From assembly GCA_039000515.1 (NCBI GenBank), contig JBCFYV010000024.1:12252802-12316801 (forward strand): DNA of 64,000 nt. Reading direction: 5' to 3'. The first letter of the stretch is position 1. Each line of letters starts with the position of its first letter. The notes beneath the pieces were generated by a model that searched no databases, was not told the DNA's origin, and saw only the letters and a program-made list of their open reading frames with translations. Positions 32,998 through 45,423 of the stretch are shown here, piece by piece. Source of the DNA: Timema cristinae. Its lineage: Eukaryota > Arthropoda > Insecta > Phasmatodea > Timematidae. Both the position numbers and the translations under genes were made by a program.

Positions 32998-33240
32998 TAT
33001 GGTGGTCTTGGGGTAAAGTGCTCACCCCAGGATCTGATTTTTGCGGCTTCAAACCCAGCCGGGTTTGACAGATTTTTTGAGTGATAAAAATTTGTAGTAC
33101 AACTTCCTTCTGAGGCAAAGTAAAGCCGTTGGTCCAATGTCAAATGTGGCATGTAAAAGAATCCTAGAAGGAATGTAAAAATATATTTTCTTGGCAAAAT
33201 TGATATATTCCGTTCACGATTACCCGGATGACAGTTCAAA
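32998..33240 (+). mobile_element. SINE family 4
   Basis: The head has TGGTCTTGGGGTAAAGTGC and a degenerate B box GGCTTCAAACCC. The body GGCAAAGTAAAGCCG, then ATGTGGCATGTAAAAGAATC, aligns with the minus-strand copies. Confidence 0.8.
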
Positions 33241-33689
33241 AATCATATGTTTAGGTTTTGGGCTGCCAACACTAGTAAAAGTTCACAGTTTTGTTATAAA
33301 TGTAAAGATCTTTAATTACCTTTTATATAACATTTAAATATGTAAACTTAAGTTTTCTCATACTGTTTAATTTTTTTAAATAATTTCTTTTTATCCAACT
33401 CGAAACAATATTTTAAACATAATTAAAAGTACTTATTTTTCATTTTGTAACGTTACTAATTTTGTGTAATATATGTGTGTAGTATATCAATATCTTTTAA
33501 TACAGGCATAGTATTTACTTTAAAAGAGAAAATTGTTGTCATTTTTTTACATACAATAAATGATTTTATGATTATTTGATCGTATTTTGAAATATTGAAC
33601 TGAATAAAATATTTTCATCAACTGCGTGTCTGAATCATTGTAAAAAACTTGTTTACCGTTATGTTCAATCATATGGTTTAGATTCGTCA

Positions 33690-33951
33690 GCCGCCATTTT
33701 GAAGCTATGTTCGTTAGAAGTTTTTGTGAAAGTGGTGTTAATATTTTTTTAAGGGGAATAAAACTCTAAATAAACTTAGTGTCCGACCTCAAATAAATAT
33801 ATAAATAATATTGGCCTAAATTACTGTGGTTAACTATCACATAATATATTACCATCTGTTTTCATTACAGTGTCCAAAGTGATAGATGTCAGCTGTTGGC
33901 GTAGTGATATATTAGGGATTACTTCTAGTAACATTTCGAGCTGTGATCCAG
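33690..33951 (+). promoter_or_regulatory. YY1-like motif and candidate spliced noncoding exon
   Basis: GCCGCCATTTTG at 33690 is a reverse YY1 motif. About 170 bp on, TTTTCATTACAG precedes a potential 81-bp exon (33871-33951) that ends CCAG before GTAAAC. No coding frame was recognised. Confidence 0.25.
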
Positions 33952-34697
33952 GTAAACTTAGCTCGTGAATGACTTATAGGTCCTTTCTCTTCTCTCTCTC
34001 GCGTAGAAATTATCATGTGCTGGTAGAATCAGTCAGTTCAGAAAGTGTACATTAAGTATCTCAATAAAAAAATATACACATTTATAAATTAAATTAGGCC
34101 TTCACCTAAGACCAAAGCAGGTCAACTATTTGATCAACAATTAAATAAAAAAAAGTCAACATTCTTTCATTTAAAATTTCAATGCAAGCTTACGTTGTTA
34201 TTAATGTGAAGGGTAATGATTCATTTTATCTGGAGATGAGAAATCCTAGGAATAAAAGATTAATGTGCACAAAAACATCATTTTTGACATCTAGTCAGTT
34301 TCTTTGATTAGTTTTTAATATCTTTGAAGATGAAAAAACAGTTCCATATATAGGTATGGAAAAAACCCTGGAGTTTGAGGTGTATGGATTATTCTGCTAT
34401 TTTGGAGTAAGGTGGAAGATAGTTGATAAAAAATTCCACCATGACACCACTGGATACTGGATAGTGTTGCCTATGTAATGAACAGATGAATGTAATTTTA
34501 TAATGAGATACAGTGAAGCCTTCCTTAATGTATTCCTCTAAATACTGGATTTATATTTATAGCAGATAGCTTAGATTTCCTCAGCATAACTAACATGGGT
34601 TTTATGTTTATCTAAGGCTGTGTTTAGTTTATTTTTCATTGGGTTTCGCACTAGTTATTGGGGGTTTTTACCGTGAAATTTTGTTTTCTTTTAATAT

Positions 34698-36134
34698 GAA
34701 TGAACCCCCAAAGAAAAAGCAGTGTGTTTATAATTTTCATGACTAGTGAGAATAAAAGTACTGTGTGGTTGAAAAGAGAATGGCATTGTCTTTAGTGCAG
34801 ATACAGTATTACACTTAAAAAATACAATATTGAAAGACATTTTCAAACAAATCACAGTGCTTTGGGCCTAAATTACTCACAATTTATTGAATTAAAGACA
34901 AAGCTGAACATACAAGTCACTTTACAAAAAAAAAAAGTTAGAAAAATCAAAGAATGTAACTATTGCTTCCTAAAAAAAAGCCAATATTTTGTCTTAAAAT
35001 AAAAAATCATTTCAAGCTGGAGAAATGATAAAAGAAGTATCTGTTTATGGTATTAAATCTATTTTCAACGGCTTCTCAAACACACAAGAAATAATGGCCG
35101 TTATAAATAATCTGCAGTTGTTGGGAAATACAATTAAAATAGTACAAGAGATTTCAAGAGAGCCTGAAAAACAATTAAGGAATTATATAAATAGTCACTG
35201 TTGTTTTTTTATTCAAAGGAATGAATCGTAGTATATAGAGGGCACTGCTCAGTTCGTAACAATGATACAAATGGTTTTCGATTACTACATGGCCAAAGAG
35301 GAAGTGTTAAAAACTTTGTCATTGAGTGATAACAAGAGGAGAGACATTTATGAAGCATTGAAAAGTTTATTCCACAATAATTATCTCATATAGTGTAGTC
35401 TATAACTTCTGACAGGGCTACATTTATAATTTGAAATAAAAATGGATGCATTGCACTGTTACAAACAGATTCATCATTTCTTCAAGTGTTTTGTACCGTT
35501 GTGTTATACAGCAAATAGTTTTATATGCTAAAGACCTTCCATTCAGTGACAAAGACTATAAACTCCATTTAAGCAGCACCATTTCATTGTAAGACTTTCT
35601 AAAAAAAAAATTTAGATGTTTAATTTGAGAACCCTGACCAAATTACACATACGGAACTGAGGGAAAAAAAGGAAAATAGCAATTATGTTAGGTTTTATTT
35701 CCCTGATTGATAAAGTTAAACCTTTTCTAAAATCGAAGTATGGAGTTGTCAAACTCTTAAATGACTTTGTGGTTAACTGATTTGGCTTTTATTGCTGATG
35801 TTACCCATAAACTAAACATTTTAAAATTTCAGATGCAAGGTAGGAGTAAAGATATATAGCAAATTATATGGTGGACTCAAAGAAAAGTTGGTCGATGTTT
35901 TCATTCGAAGATTTACACAATTTTATAAAATTGAGCCAATCATTTTTTTTAACATTTGATATCGTGGATATCAGTATGGTTACCAAAGATATTAATAAAT
36001 TGTACAAAACAAGAGTTGCAGTCAAAAATTTTGGAATTACAGAACAACTTATCCTTAAGGCTTGTCATACAGACAAAGATTCCTGGAAACTAGTAGACCA
36101 CACAAATTTCCTTTGTTTAAGCTCTGAGGGATGA
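34698..36134 (+). pseudogene. hAT transposase pseudogene (BED finger, GTF2IRD2/ZBED-like)
   Basis: The plus strand holds broken pieces of a hAT transposase. A BED-type finger has KKYNIERHFQTNHSAL near 34800-34860, with a stop between the two cysteines. Then come FSNTQEIMAVINNLQLLGNT (about 35065-35130) and a remnant near LQLDES. Farther on is AKDLPFSD (about 35530) and finally CLSSEG. This order is that of the hAT proteins behind GTF2IRD2 and ZBED-like genes. Many stops and frame changes show it is dead. AAGGTTGGCGACTGCTG at 36485-36501 is a likely right terminus. Confidence 0.75.
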
Positions 36135-36484
36135 AGATTAAATCATATTTTGGATCAGTTTTCCTCTGAAAAATCAACATTCTTGATAGTAAAGATTGTG
36201 AAAATTAAATATAAATCTCACCTTTCAAACGCTAATCTAAGGGAGTGATTAAGAACCACAGTGTAAAATTATGATCTGCACTTTAAAAAGATAATAATCA
36301 GTGAAATGCAGTTTCATTCATCACATTAAAAATCACATAATGACATTTTTTTTTATGTTTCATTAAATAATATTTTCTTTGTAAGCTAGTGTGATTTAAT
36401 ATAATGCTAAAATAAATTCTTTATATTAACCTACCATTATGTAAAAATAAAATAAATAAATACAGATGCCCCCTTGATAACATA

Positions 36485-36501
36485 AAGGTTGGCGACTGCT
36501 G
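36485..36501. mobile_element. Right terminal repeat of the 34.7-36.5 kb hAT element
   Basis: AAGGTTGGCGACTGCTG is typical of the Charlie-like hAT terminus. The matching left end was not found. Confidence 0.5.
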
Positions 36502-36509
36502 TTATACAG

Positions 36510-37170
36510 CAAACAATACTATACAATGCAGTGATTAGATTAGTATAATATGTATACACAGTATACAGGTGCATAAATAATGAACTATGTACAAACAGGA
36601 TGATTTAAAAAAAAAAGTTTTTTCATATATAACACACATTTCTTAAATGTGGACTTTTTTTTAATCCCTGAAGGTGTCCACTATTATTTCACTATACAAA
36701 TAAAAAAAATTAAAATCAGAACTTGTCACATAAAATTCGAAATTATTCTTCCTTCTAGAAATAAAACCTCTTCTTCACCTTTTCCTCCACTCCTTAGTTT
36801 GGGAATCACTGTTTTATATTAGTCACCATAAAAGCGTATAAAAAAATAATTTTTAGAGCAGTGGCACACTCAAAACTTAATTTTTGAGTGGGAGGATCAT
36901 ACAATGTGTGTACTTTCCCCCAATTAGAAATTTTAGCGAAACTTCTAATGTGTATAATGTTAAACCTTTTGAATATCAAGTTGTAAATATGGTCTTAAAA
37001 TGTAAGCTACTTTATACATTTGCCACACTATCAGAGTTTTAATATATTTTGTATTAGAGAAAGGGCAAACACACCGGTTGCCTTCACCTGGATGTGCCAC
37101 TATATTTGGGGAGTTTGAGTTTATCGAATATTTCTCAGGCTCTACTGTACCAAGCCTTAAACTTATATCA
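36510..37170. other. AT-rich, nothing assigned
   Basis: CAGTGGCACACTCAAAAC near 36859 may be another hAT-type end without a partner. Confidence 0.35.
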
Positions 37171-37177
37171 TCTACAA

Positions 37178-37575
37178 CAGGGGTTGGTAACTAACCAACC
37201 AGTCAATATTGTGGTAACTTTAGTTAATCACATAAGCAAACTACATCATCAAAAGAAAATATTTAAAGCTTTTAAACTCAGAAATAACTTGACTACTTTC
37301 AAATGTTATCTGAGCATGACCAAAACTACCTTGTTCGGTCATAATTGATAATTTTATAAGACATTTAAATAGTATAATATGAGCATATGCATTTTATTTA
37401 TTCTATTTTTTTCCCCCTTATAAAGATGGGAAAAAAAATTAATTTAAGGAATAAATATAGGTTGTATGTATATATATTTAAAAAAAGCAAAAGTATAGTG
37501 GAGAAACAATGGGTGATGACTGGATCTTTGATTGGTTTTTAAGTCATTGGGGCCCAAAAAGGTTGCCAATCACTG
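37178..37575. mobile_element. hAT MITE type 4, intact
   Basis: It opens CAGGGGTTGGTAACTAACC and closes AAAAAGGTTGCCAATCACTG, an inverted pair. The flanks ATCTACAA / ATATACTA match 6/8. Confidence 0.8.
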
Positions 37576-37579
37576 ATAT

Positions 37580-38565
37580 ACTATATTATCATTTGCTTTT
37601 TTCTTTGAGGGAAGTGGGTGGCAGTTTCAAATATTGTGGTATGATCTTGCTTGACTGTTGCTCCAGTGTTTAGTTGTTGTGAAACTAAGAGACAGTACTT
37701 GGGGCCAATGAGAGAAGAAAATTTCATGTGAATCAAACTGAACTAATGCTATTGGATGCAGCAACAAGATGTCTGGATTTGCTCTATGATCTTGGTGATT
37801 GGAGTTTGAGATTATCTAGTCATAACAAGATTTTTCTGTTTTGTGTATTACTTTTGCTAAGAACTGTGTATATTATCTTGAAACCATGAAATTCCCTATT
37901 TAATTCACAGATTATAATGTTATAATTTTGGAAAACATTTTATAAAGATTACATTATTATTAAGATGATTATTACTCATATTGTAACAAGCTTAAAATAA
38001 TAATAAAATTCATAAAATATACACAAAATTAATTTAACCCATTTTTATGAAGTTTTTGTAATCATAGGTTTTATGAAAATGTTAAAGTTTATCTTTTTAA
38101 TATGTCATTAATATTTTTTTGTCACCATGTCTTACTGCCATTAATATTTAAATACCATGTAAATGTAATATTAGAAAATCCTTTAATGCTACTCTTTGAA
38201 AAATATTTAATGAACAGGTATTAATTAAAAACTACTATCGTTGATTTTGTTTTGTTTGCTACAGTAAAAATAGCTTTCCTTTTTACTAAGTATAAAATAT
38301 TCTATTCCCCCATTTCACAAAAATATCTCATTTTTCTGGCCAAATTTATACAAATAAATGTATCTTATTTGACACAATATTCTTATATTCATACGTTTTA
38401 CATGTATTTTGAAATACCAATAATTCAAGTAGTCCATAGACAGCTGCCAGTGCAACACTAAAGTAATTTGAAACTACAAAGCAAGCAAAACTAAAGTAAT
38501 GTTTACTTTTAATAGATTATATTTTATTAATGTCGAATTCTTAGAATGCCTAAAAACCATCTGTA
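37580..38565. other. AT-rich, nothing assigned
   Basis: No coding or repeat signature was recognised. Confidence 0.4.
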
Positions 38566-38568
38566 CTA

Positions 38569-39042
38569 TCAGAAATTATTATAGATATTTTGAAAAAACA
38601 CAAGGATGTAATAGTTTAAAAAAATAGACATACAGCCTCCCTCTTCTTTCATTTGAAAAGACATCTGCACAAAAGCGAAGAGTGTCATGTCTACCAAAGC
38701 ACTGTACACTTTGATGAAAACAAATAAACATAAGGTTTTGTCAAAATTAGATTCACATAAAAATATTATTTGAAATTGATCGTTACCGTCCATTCCCTCG
38801 AAAGAATGAAATTTAGGTCGGATTGGGCGGTGACGATCAATTTCCTTTAAGAGGCAACCATTACCACTTTGTCCAATGGCAGCAATGTAAAGTGTGAACT
38901 GTGTTCTTTTCATTGTAAAAGCCATATTATTTTCATCCCTTTTTGTATGTTTCAATCCACCTTTCCTGTACCTTCTTCCAAATACTAGAATAAAGTGTGA
39001 TGGGAATATATATTTTTTTGACATTATCCACCATCTCACCAA
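38569..39042 (-). CDS. Unassigned 157-codon ORF, doubtful
   Basis: This is one of the longest uninterrupted frames outside known TEs and arrays. Its first half is rich in basic and aromatic residues (GRRYRKGGLKHTKRDENN, GQSGNGCLLKEIDRHRPI); the second half is hydrophobic and low in complexity. I recognise no domain, splice context or homologue. It may be a chance ORF or a decayed TE gene. Confidence 0.2.
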   Translation of the reverse strand: MVRWWIMSKKYIFPSHFILVFGRRYRKGGLKHTKRDENNMAFTMKRTQFTLYIAAIGQSGNGCLLKEIDRHRPIRPKFHSFEGMDGNDQFQIIFLCESNFDKTLCLFVFIKVYSALVDMTLFAFVQMSFQMKEEGGCMSIFLNYYILVFFQNIYNNF

Positions 39043-39049
39043 GCCAAAA

Positions 39050-40140
39050 CCCGCGAGGGACAGGAATATCCTCTAGCCCATGAGTGGTGGCTTATTTCAG
39101 TGGAGTTTTTTTCACGACACCATTTGTAACACTTTCGCTTACTAAAAATTAGTTTAAATTTAAAAGATGTAATTAATATAGGTAGAGTGATATCTGTTTT
39201 GCAGGACAGAACTGTTTTTTTGGGGGTGACGTCTTGCTGTCCTGCAGTACAGATGGTAATACACCCATAGGTACAGGATTTTAACCAAGTACTTCCAAAA
39301 GTACCATTTTTTTTGTGGATAAAACTTCATAGTGTCAGCCCACTCGAGTCATATTAACCGACCTGCCGCTGTTTGTTCACAAAAATAGTGTCAATTTCTG
39401 AGAATAGAGGAAGTTATGTGGTTGGCACAACAAACCCTCAGGCGTACTCTCAGTTTTCTAGACTAAAGACACTACTTTCTCATTCAAGTAGGTCCTTATT
39501 TGTAGAAGTTAAGAGAAAATATTTCGAATTAAAAAGTGCTATTAAAGGATATAAAAAAGTATTGATACTTTACTAATATCAATATTTTCCTTTTGATAAT
39601 TATTTTTAGTATAAAAATACTAGTTTTTATTGATATTAGTACTTACACATCGGTATAGAAAGAAGCAACTATTTTGTTATCTTCACTCATGTTGGGATTA
39701 AATGTTTGCTAGAGTGGACTGTGGAGGAAGAACAACTGACACTATTTTTTAATTTTCACTCATTTTCTGCACGACAAGCAAGAAGAAACTCTAGCATTCA
39801 ATCTCTTTTAGCTCATCATAATTCACAACTGTTCTTTCATCAACTTTAATGGTTAAAGAAAGGTACAAAATAGATTGAAAAAATATATTACTAATCATAT
39901 CATATATTACTAATCATATTAAATAACTTTCCATCAGCTACAATTTCACAGATGTTTTGAAAACTGTTATGGTAAAAACTTTTATAATATACATCATACA
40001 ATACTATCATAACTTTCAAATTTTAAACACATAATATAGACACTCAATAGACCCAAGTATACCATAATATGATTAAAGCATAATTTTCAGTGTTTAAATA
40101 AAGATGAAAATACAATTGTGAACAAAAGTTGAAATTATTA
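39050..40140. other. AT-rich, nothing assigned
   Basis: A 9-bp inverted repeat (GCAGGACAG / CTGTCCTGC, about 39202-39246) is the only structure noted. Confidence 0.4.
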
Positions 40141-40143
40141 TTA

Positions 40144-40556
40144 CTAGATAAATAATTTTATAATAAAGGAAATTGATAAAACTAAAGAAAAAGGAAAAAT
40201 AAACTACTAAGAATAAATTTGATAAAGAAAGCCCACCTAGGGAAAGAGGAAAGATGTGGGAAGAATCCAATGCACAAAGGTGACATTCTTCCTTTCTTCT
40301 GTCTTCTATAGTAGAAGTAGTCTCACACATTTTAACACAAATTAAATAATATTTCGGCATTGTTGCCTTTATCAAACACGAAGAAGAGAGTACAAATAAC
40401 ACAAACAATGGATTACTCCATTTTGAATTGTGCGTTGGATTCTTCCCACATTTTTCCTCTTTCCCTAGGTGGCTTTCTTCATCAAATTTATTCTTAGTAG
40501 TTTATTTTTCCTTTTTCTTTAGTTTTATCAATTTCCTTTATTATAAAATTATCTAG
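40144..40556. repeat. Long foldback: about 130-bp inverted arms, 150-nt spacer
   Basis: The left arm 40144-40277 includes CCCACCTAGGGAAAGAGGAA and GTGGGAAGAATCCAATGCAC. The right arm 40428-40556 repeats it in reverse complement with few differences. A transcript would fold into a long near-perfect hairpin. Confidence 0.92.
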
Positions 40557-40559
40557 CCA

Positions 40560-41810
40560 TCGGGCCACCTCATTTTTGAAATACTAGATAAATAAAACAT
40601 TTTTCCAGATTAAAATTTCTATAGCGATATTTACTGTTATAGATAGTTTTCTTTTGATACTATTATAGTATCATTTTTCTTCCAAAACTTTTAATGAGTA
40701 GAGAGAGTAGCGATACTTTTTTTTTTTGGATACCACATCCCTAGCGGTATTGCAAAGAACTTTCCCTTGAGGCCTTGAATTTTATTTCTTCAGAAAGTTG
40801 TATTGCCAAATGAAGTTCCTATCTAATATGTGACATATATAAATTTCTGTGGAAAGGGAAGAAATCATTGTACACCTACGTTTTACTTTTTTGTTGCATA
40901 TGGCACTTAGAGATGTTTCTTGAATTTGTACTATTATTTGTTCCTAGAGTCGATTCACTTTAATGCTACTTAGAACTTTTATACCAGGGGCACAAACAAG
41001 TAAGAAACAGACTCTCAATCTTACAAGGGTTTTGCTATGCTCCTTTTGCCAGCTTGAGTCCTTCAACACTGGGCTTCGCTAGTGCTGGGTGATAATAGGA
41101 CTGACTGCAGCAATTCTACTGTTGAAGGACTGAAGCTATCAAAAGCTCAACCATTTTAACCCGGATGTTGGGTGTCTGGGTATATTATTGGTCTGTGACC
41201 AGGGCCATAATTTAGAGAGGAGAGGGTAGGGTAACTGCTACCCCACCATCCTTGTTTAGGATTTTTTTTATAAACTTTAATAATTGTGTAGTAATACTAA
41301 AGAAAATATGTAAGAACAGTAATTTCAATATTAAAATATTTTACTTTTATAAATGCTTAAGATATAAAACATTTTAAAGAAATTTAATAGCGCTAAATGC
41401 ATTTACAATTTTTTCTAACAATTGAAAATGTTGAATGTTACATACAAACAATCTTAAGACATATATTAATGTTGAAAATTTAATAGGTAAAATGTGAATT
41501 TAACAAAAAAAATTCTAAACTATTATTTAGAAAATAGTATTACCTTATTGGGACACTTCAAATAAATTAAAGTCTAACAAGGTATCAATGTGTTGTAGTA
41601 TTTAACATAGAGTTAGGGTGAATCAAATATTTTACTAACTCTAATCTTCATTTTACTTATTTATGAATCTCAAATGAATTCAAATCTGGGTTTTGAAAAA
41701 AAATTATTACCACAAATACACATATCATATAACCTAACATATTTGTTATAATGCATTTATTTTAACATTCATACAATCAGCTAAGTCTGATTAAGTTTGT
41801 ATTTTTTTAA
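40560..41810. other. AT-rich, nothing assigned
   Basis: ACCAGGGCCATAATTTAG near 41199 resembles a hAT end. No partner was found. Confidence 0.35.
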
Positions 41811-41818
41811 ATTTTTTT

Positions 41819-43025
41819 TAGAGATGGGTCGAACCCACTATTTCTCGAATCCAAATCTACATTTATTTCGAATCTCAATCCTAGCAAATTGTTATAAATT
41901 TTAATGATTTACAAATAGACATACATTACACAATATAGGCCTAAACTGTGATTTAAGGTTTATTTCAATCATGCTTTCAATTTTAATCAACCCAAATCCC
42001 CCCCCCCTGCAAAATACAGGTTAAAATCCAGCCAAATCAAACAATCTAAACTCATATTATTGAATGAAAATAAAAATCATTCAAAATTTGAGTGTCTTTT
42101 AGTTATTTTTAAAAGTGTTGTTAGAATGTGTTGTTTCTAAAAAACATGTGAAATAAACAGATTAGGCCTCAATATCCTTTGATCAACTTTAATCATCATT
42201 AAAGGATATTTTATTGTATTAAGATAGCAAAAATAAAAATAAAACGGGTATTTTTAATAAAGACTAAAACAACATGCTTAACAATTAAACATACATTGGA
42301 AATAGTGAACTCAATGATGCTTAAGTATGTTTAATTATTATTTTCTTTTATACCCATTATCTATTTTTGTGTAGATAACAAATATATTCGATTCTTGCGA
42401 TATATAGATTTCTGAGAATACATTCTATTTAAAACACAAACATATTTTCGACTACAATATGTTCATTCCCATTTTAAAGGCAGGACTACGTTTGAATATT
42501 CCACAATTACTTCAATAACATTTTAAAAAATTAATAAAAACTAAGTTAAAATCAATTTAAAAATAAATAATAGATTAGCAAGTCGTTATTCGATTCTTAA
42601 AACTCGAGAGCACTTACTAAGTGATCAGATTACCTGAATCGATTTTAAACAAACATTCGATATATGATACGTAAGCGGTAGGGATAAATAAACAGTTCTA
42701 TCACTGTCTGACTGTTGATAGTATTTATTTTTCATGAAACCCAGGGTAGGGTACTAGGCATGTAAGATTTTCCACACCTAACAATTTTTTATTTTTTTAA
42801 AGAAGATTTTATTCATGTTTATCTCTTTTGTCCGACAAAATAAATATTATGGGTTAAGTTGTGCTTTTCAAGTAGGTCAAACTAAATAATTTTTGAATTC
42901 AACATATTATGCTTTGTTTATGAGGTGAAAGATTCGATCATCGAATCCAGTAAAACACTGAATCCTCGAATCTCGAATTCTTGTCAGGATTCGGTGGATT
43001 CGAAGATTTGAGTGGCCCATCTCTA
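41819..43025. mobile_element. hAT element type 3, about 1.2 kb, non-coding
   Basis: The ends are TAGAGATGGGTCGAACCCAC and, reverse-complemented, TAGAGATGGGCCACTC. The flanks ATTTTTTT / CTTTTTTT fit an 8-bp duplication but are low-complexity. GATTCGAA-type motifs cluster near both ends. Confidence 0.75.
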
Positions 43026-43026
43026 C

Positions 43027-43253
43027 TTTTTTTTTTGCAGTCCGTCTTACTACCTGTTTGAATTATAAGATTATGTACTAATTACGCTAATGGGTCAGGG
43101 ATGAGGAAAGTTGAATCTAGAGGAAGTGTAGGAAACCATTTAGGAAAATCCCACCCTCAATACAGCTACCTGGGATCGAACCCCGATTTTCCCATCACCA
43201 ATAGTCTGGTCTATTGCGAGAGTAGCGCCTTAGACCTGCGGCCACCAAAGCAG
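43027..43253 (-). mobile_element. SINE family 1
   Basis: It has tail CCGTCTTACTACCTGTTTG, body GTTGAATCTAGAGGAAGTG and head GCGCCTTAGACCTGCGGCC. It abuts the hAT end at 43025. Confidence 0.85.
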
Positions 43254-43421
43254 TTGTTTTATAATTGTGTTGGGGCTGAGTCACTGATAATCATTATTAG
43301 AACTATTATTCAAATTAAAACTCAAATACAAAATGTGGAGGGGTAAAAATATTGAATTTTTGAGTCAAGAACATCCTTGAGGATTTGAAGATTACATTCT
43401 TAATTTAAGTGACTAAATTGA

Positions 43422-43452
43422 GTACAAAAAATGGAAAAGGATGTAATTGCCA
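43422..43452 (+). repeat. Left terminal inverted repeat
   Basis: 31 bp, differing from the right end at one base (AATTGCC against AAGTGCC). It contains one copy of the subterminal motif. Confidence 0.92.
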
Positions 43453-43878
43453 AAAAATAAAAAAATGAATTTTTTAGTAAAAGGGTTGTATAAGCTAAGC
43501 GTAATGAAATGAGAAAGGTTGTAAGTGCCAGAAAAATTCCTACTAGTTTCAAGAGCAGTTCAAAGATAGCAGCACTGTGCAAGCGCCAGCAGGGCTGAGA
43601 TGGGAAGGGATGTAAGTGCCACCGCCATGATGTATGTGCCTAAGCTACGCAGTTGCACTAGTTGTGGGGTTGGTGACAGTACGTTGACACGCAGTGATTT
43701 CGGTCGTTTCACGTGTGTGTTTTAGAGTGTACTTCTGTTGTGTGTTTAGTGTACCTCCCAGAAAATGGAAAAGCCTGTTAATAAGAAGGTGATTGTTAGT
43801 AAGAAACGTGAAGCAAGAGAAAAGGGCCAGCCGTAAATTAACAGTCGTGGGAAAGAGATACCTGCAACACAACCACCA

Positions 43879-44370
43879 GCAGAACAGGCAAGCTGCTCCT
43901 GTAAGTACGAGTGTAAAAACATAAGCAGTGAACAAAAACAGCTATTGTTTTTGGAGTTTTATAAAGTTGATGAAGAAAGCCAAGGAACATATTTATTGAA
44001 TCATATTCAAATGTTACCTATTGGTCGAAGACGTCATGGGACGTACGCAAGTCAGCAGAAAGTAGGCGGACTTGTACTTTGGCTTATAACATCCCTGATG
44101 GTACAGGGAAAATGTACAAGTGTGCAAAAAAACATTCAAAGAATTTTTTTCTATATCTGAAAGGAAATTGATTGTTTTACAAACAAAAAAGAAATCAGGT
44201 TGCTTGGTTTTTGAGGGCAATAGAGGGAAAACACCTGCATCAAATGCACACAAGTTTAAATTTACAGAAGATGATCGAAATCTTGTAAGATATCATATAA
44301 ATCATTCCCCAAATACGAAAGTCACTACAGCCGAAAAAAATCAAGTAACGAGTTTTTGTCACCCGATCTA
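43879..44370 (+). pseudogene. Frameshifted N-terminal part of the DUF7869-like protein
   Basis: Three frames take turns: LLFLEFYKVDEESQGTYLL (from about 43951), then RTCTLAYNIPDGTGKMYKCA (about 44066-44125), then RGKTPASNAHKFKF (about 44224). FPKYESHYSRKK, from about 44317, is in the frame of the long downstream ORF. In related insect proteins these blocks follow one another in a single frame, so at least three indels have broken this copy. Confidence 0.7.
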
Positions 44371-45423
44371 AATAAACACCGAATGTATGCGGCTTTTAAA
44401 AAACAAAATCCTGCAAGTGCAGTTACATACAGTTTTTACGCGGAAGTTTTAAAACAAGATTTTCCAAACCCAAAATTTAAAGCTCTTGCAGTTGATACCT
44501 GTAAAAAGTGTGACTTTTTGAAGGCAAAGTTGCAATCTACGACCAGCGAAAAGGCAAAACAGGAAGTAAAAGCTCAGCAAGAGTTGCATCACCGAAAATG
44601 GGAAAAGGCTCATAAGTGTATGAAACAAGATATTACATCTTCACAGCTTCCAACAGCTACTTATACAACCTTATGCATGGACCTACAACAAGTTATGTTT
44701 GTTCCGATGCGTACACATAGCACTATGTTTTATTGTAGACAGCTATCTTGCTACAATCTAGGAATACATGTTGGAGACAATGGCTCTGCATATATGTGTA
44801 TGTGGCATGAAGGGATTGGAGGCTGTGGCGCTAATGAAATAGCTTCTTGTTTGTTTAAAGTTGCTTCTACTGGAGGCCATTTTCCTCATAAAAAGCTTGT
44901 GTTATGGTGGGATAATTGCGGAGCACAAAACAAAAACCAGATGCTGTTAATGTCTATTATTTATTTAGTCCACAAAGGATTTTATTGTTCAATTGATGTG
45001 AAATATCTTGTAAGTGAACACAGCTACATGAACTGTGACCGTGATTTTGGAGTGATTGAGAAAAAACACAAAGCTGCGAAAGCGATAACTCCTAAAGATC
45101 TTGAAGCGTTAGTTGAAAGTGCAAAATTGACAACACCTTTTACTGTCGTATCTATGAATACTGATGACTTCATAGATTTTAAAGGCCTTGCTAAAGACTA
45201 CCTAAATACAAAAGATCTGGCTATAAGTAAAATTTCTCACTTCCGCATTTCCCACAAGAATCCTAGCACAGTGAAAGTGGCATCAGTTTTGGGTCTTGAA
45301 GGTGATGTTATGGTAACTTGGAAAAAAGTTGATGTTTTAAAGAAAAATGCTAATCTTGAAAATGTATTGGATATTCATGACTTGCCAAAAATACACTTTA
45401 AATCCAAAATCTCACGAGAATGA
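44281..45423 (+). CDS. DUF7869-like putative transposase, C-terminal region
   Basis: The open frame runs to TGA at 45421-45423, with over 370 codons counted from 44281 where the frame is already open. After FPKYESHYSRKK and a Cys pair (CKKCDFLKAKL) come TLCMDLQQVMF, FYCRQLSCYNLGIH, YMCMWHEG, LWWDNCGAQNKNQML and SEHSYMNCDRDFGVIEKKHK. I recognise these as the signature of arthropod 'DUF7869' proteins, often multicopy and of unknown function. The spacing of conserved acids (D in MDLQ, D in WDNC, D/E in CDRDFGVIEK) suggests an RNase H-like DDE/D nuclease. With TIRs on both sides, transposase is the natural role, though this is inference. The copy is dead or 5'-damaged. Confidence 0.8.
   Translation, partial: SCKISYKSFPKYESHYSRKKSSNEFLSPDLNKHRMYAAFKKQNPASAVTYSFYAEVLKQDFPNPKFKALAVDTCKKCDFLKAKLQSTTSEKAKQEVKAQQELHHRKWEKAHKCMKQDITSSQLPTATYTTLCMDLQQVMFVPMRTHSTMFYCRQLSCYNLGIHVGDNGSAYMCMWHEGIGGCGANEIASCLFKVASTGGHFPHKKLVLWWDNCGAQNKNQMLLMSIIYLVHKGFYCSIDVKYLVSEHSYMNCDRDFGVIEKKHKAAKAITPKDLEALVESAKLTTPFTVVSMNTDDFIDFKGLAKDYLNTKDLAISKISHFRISHKNPSTVKVASVLGLEGDVMVTWKKVDVLKKNANLENVLDIHDLPKIHFKSKISRE

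Noticed and set aside
43645..44253. Minus-strand ORFs of 79-96 codons
   Set aside because: They lie antisense to the DUF7869-like N-terminal region, which carries recognisable motifs.
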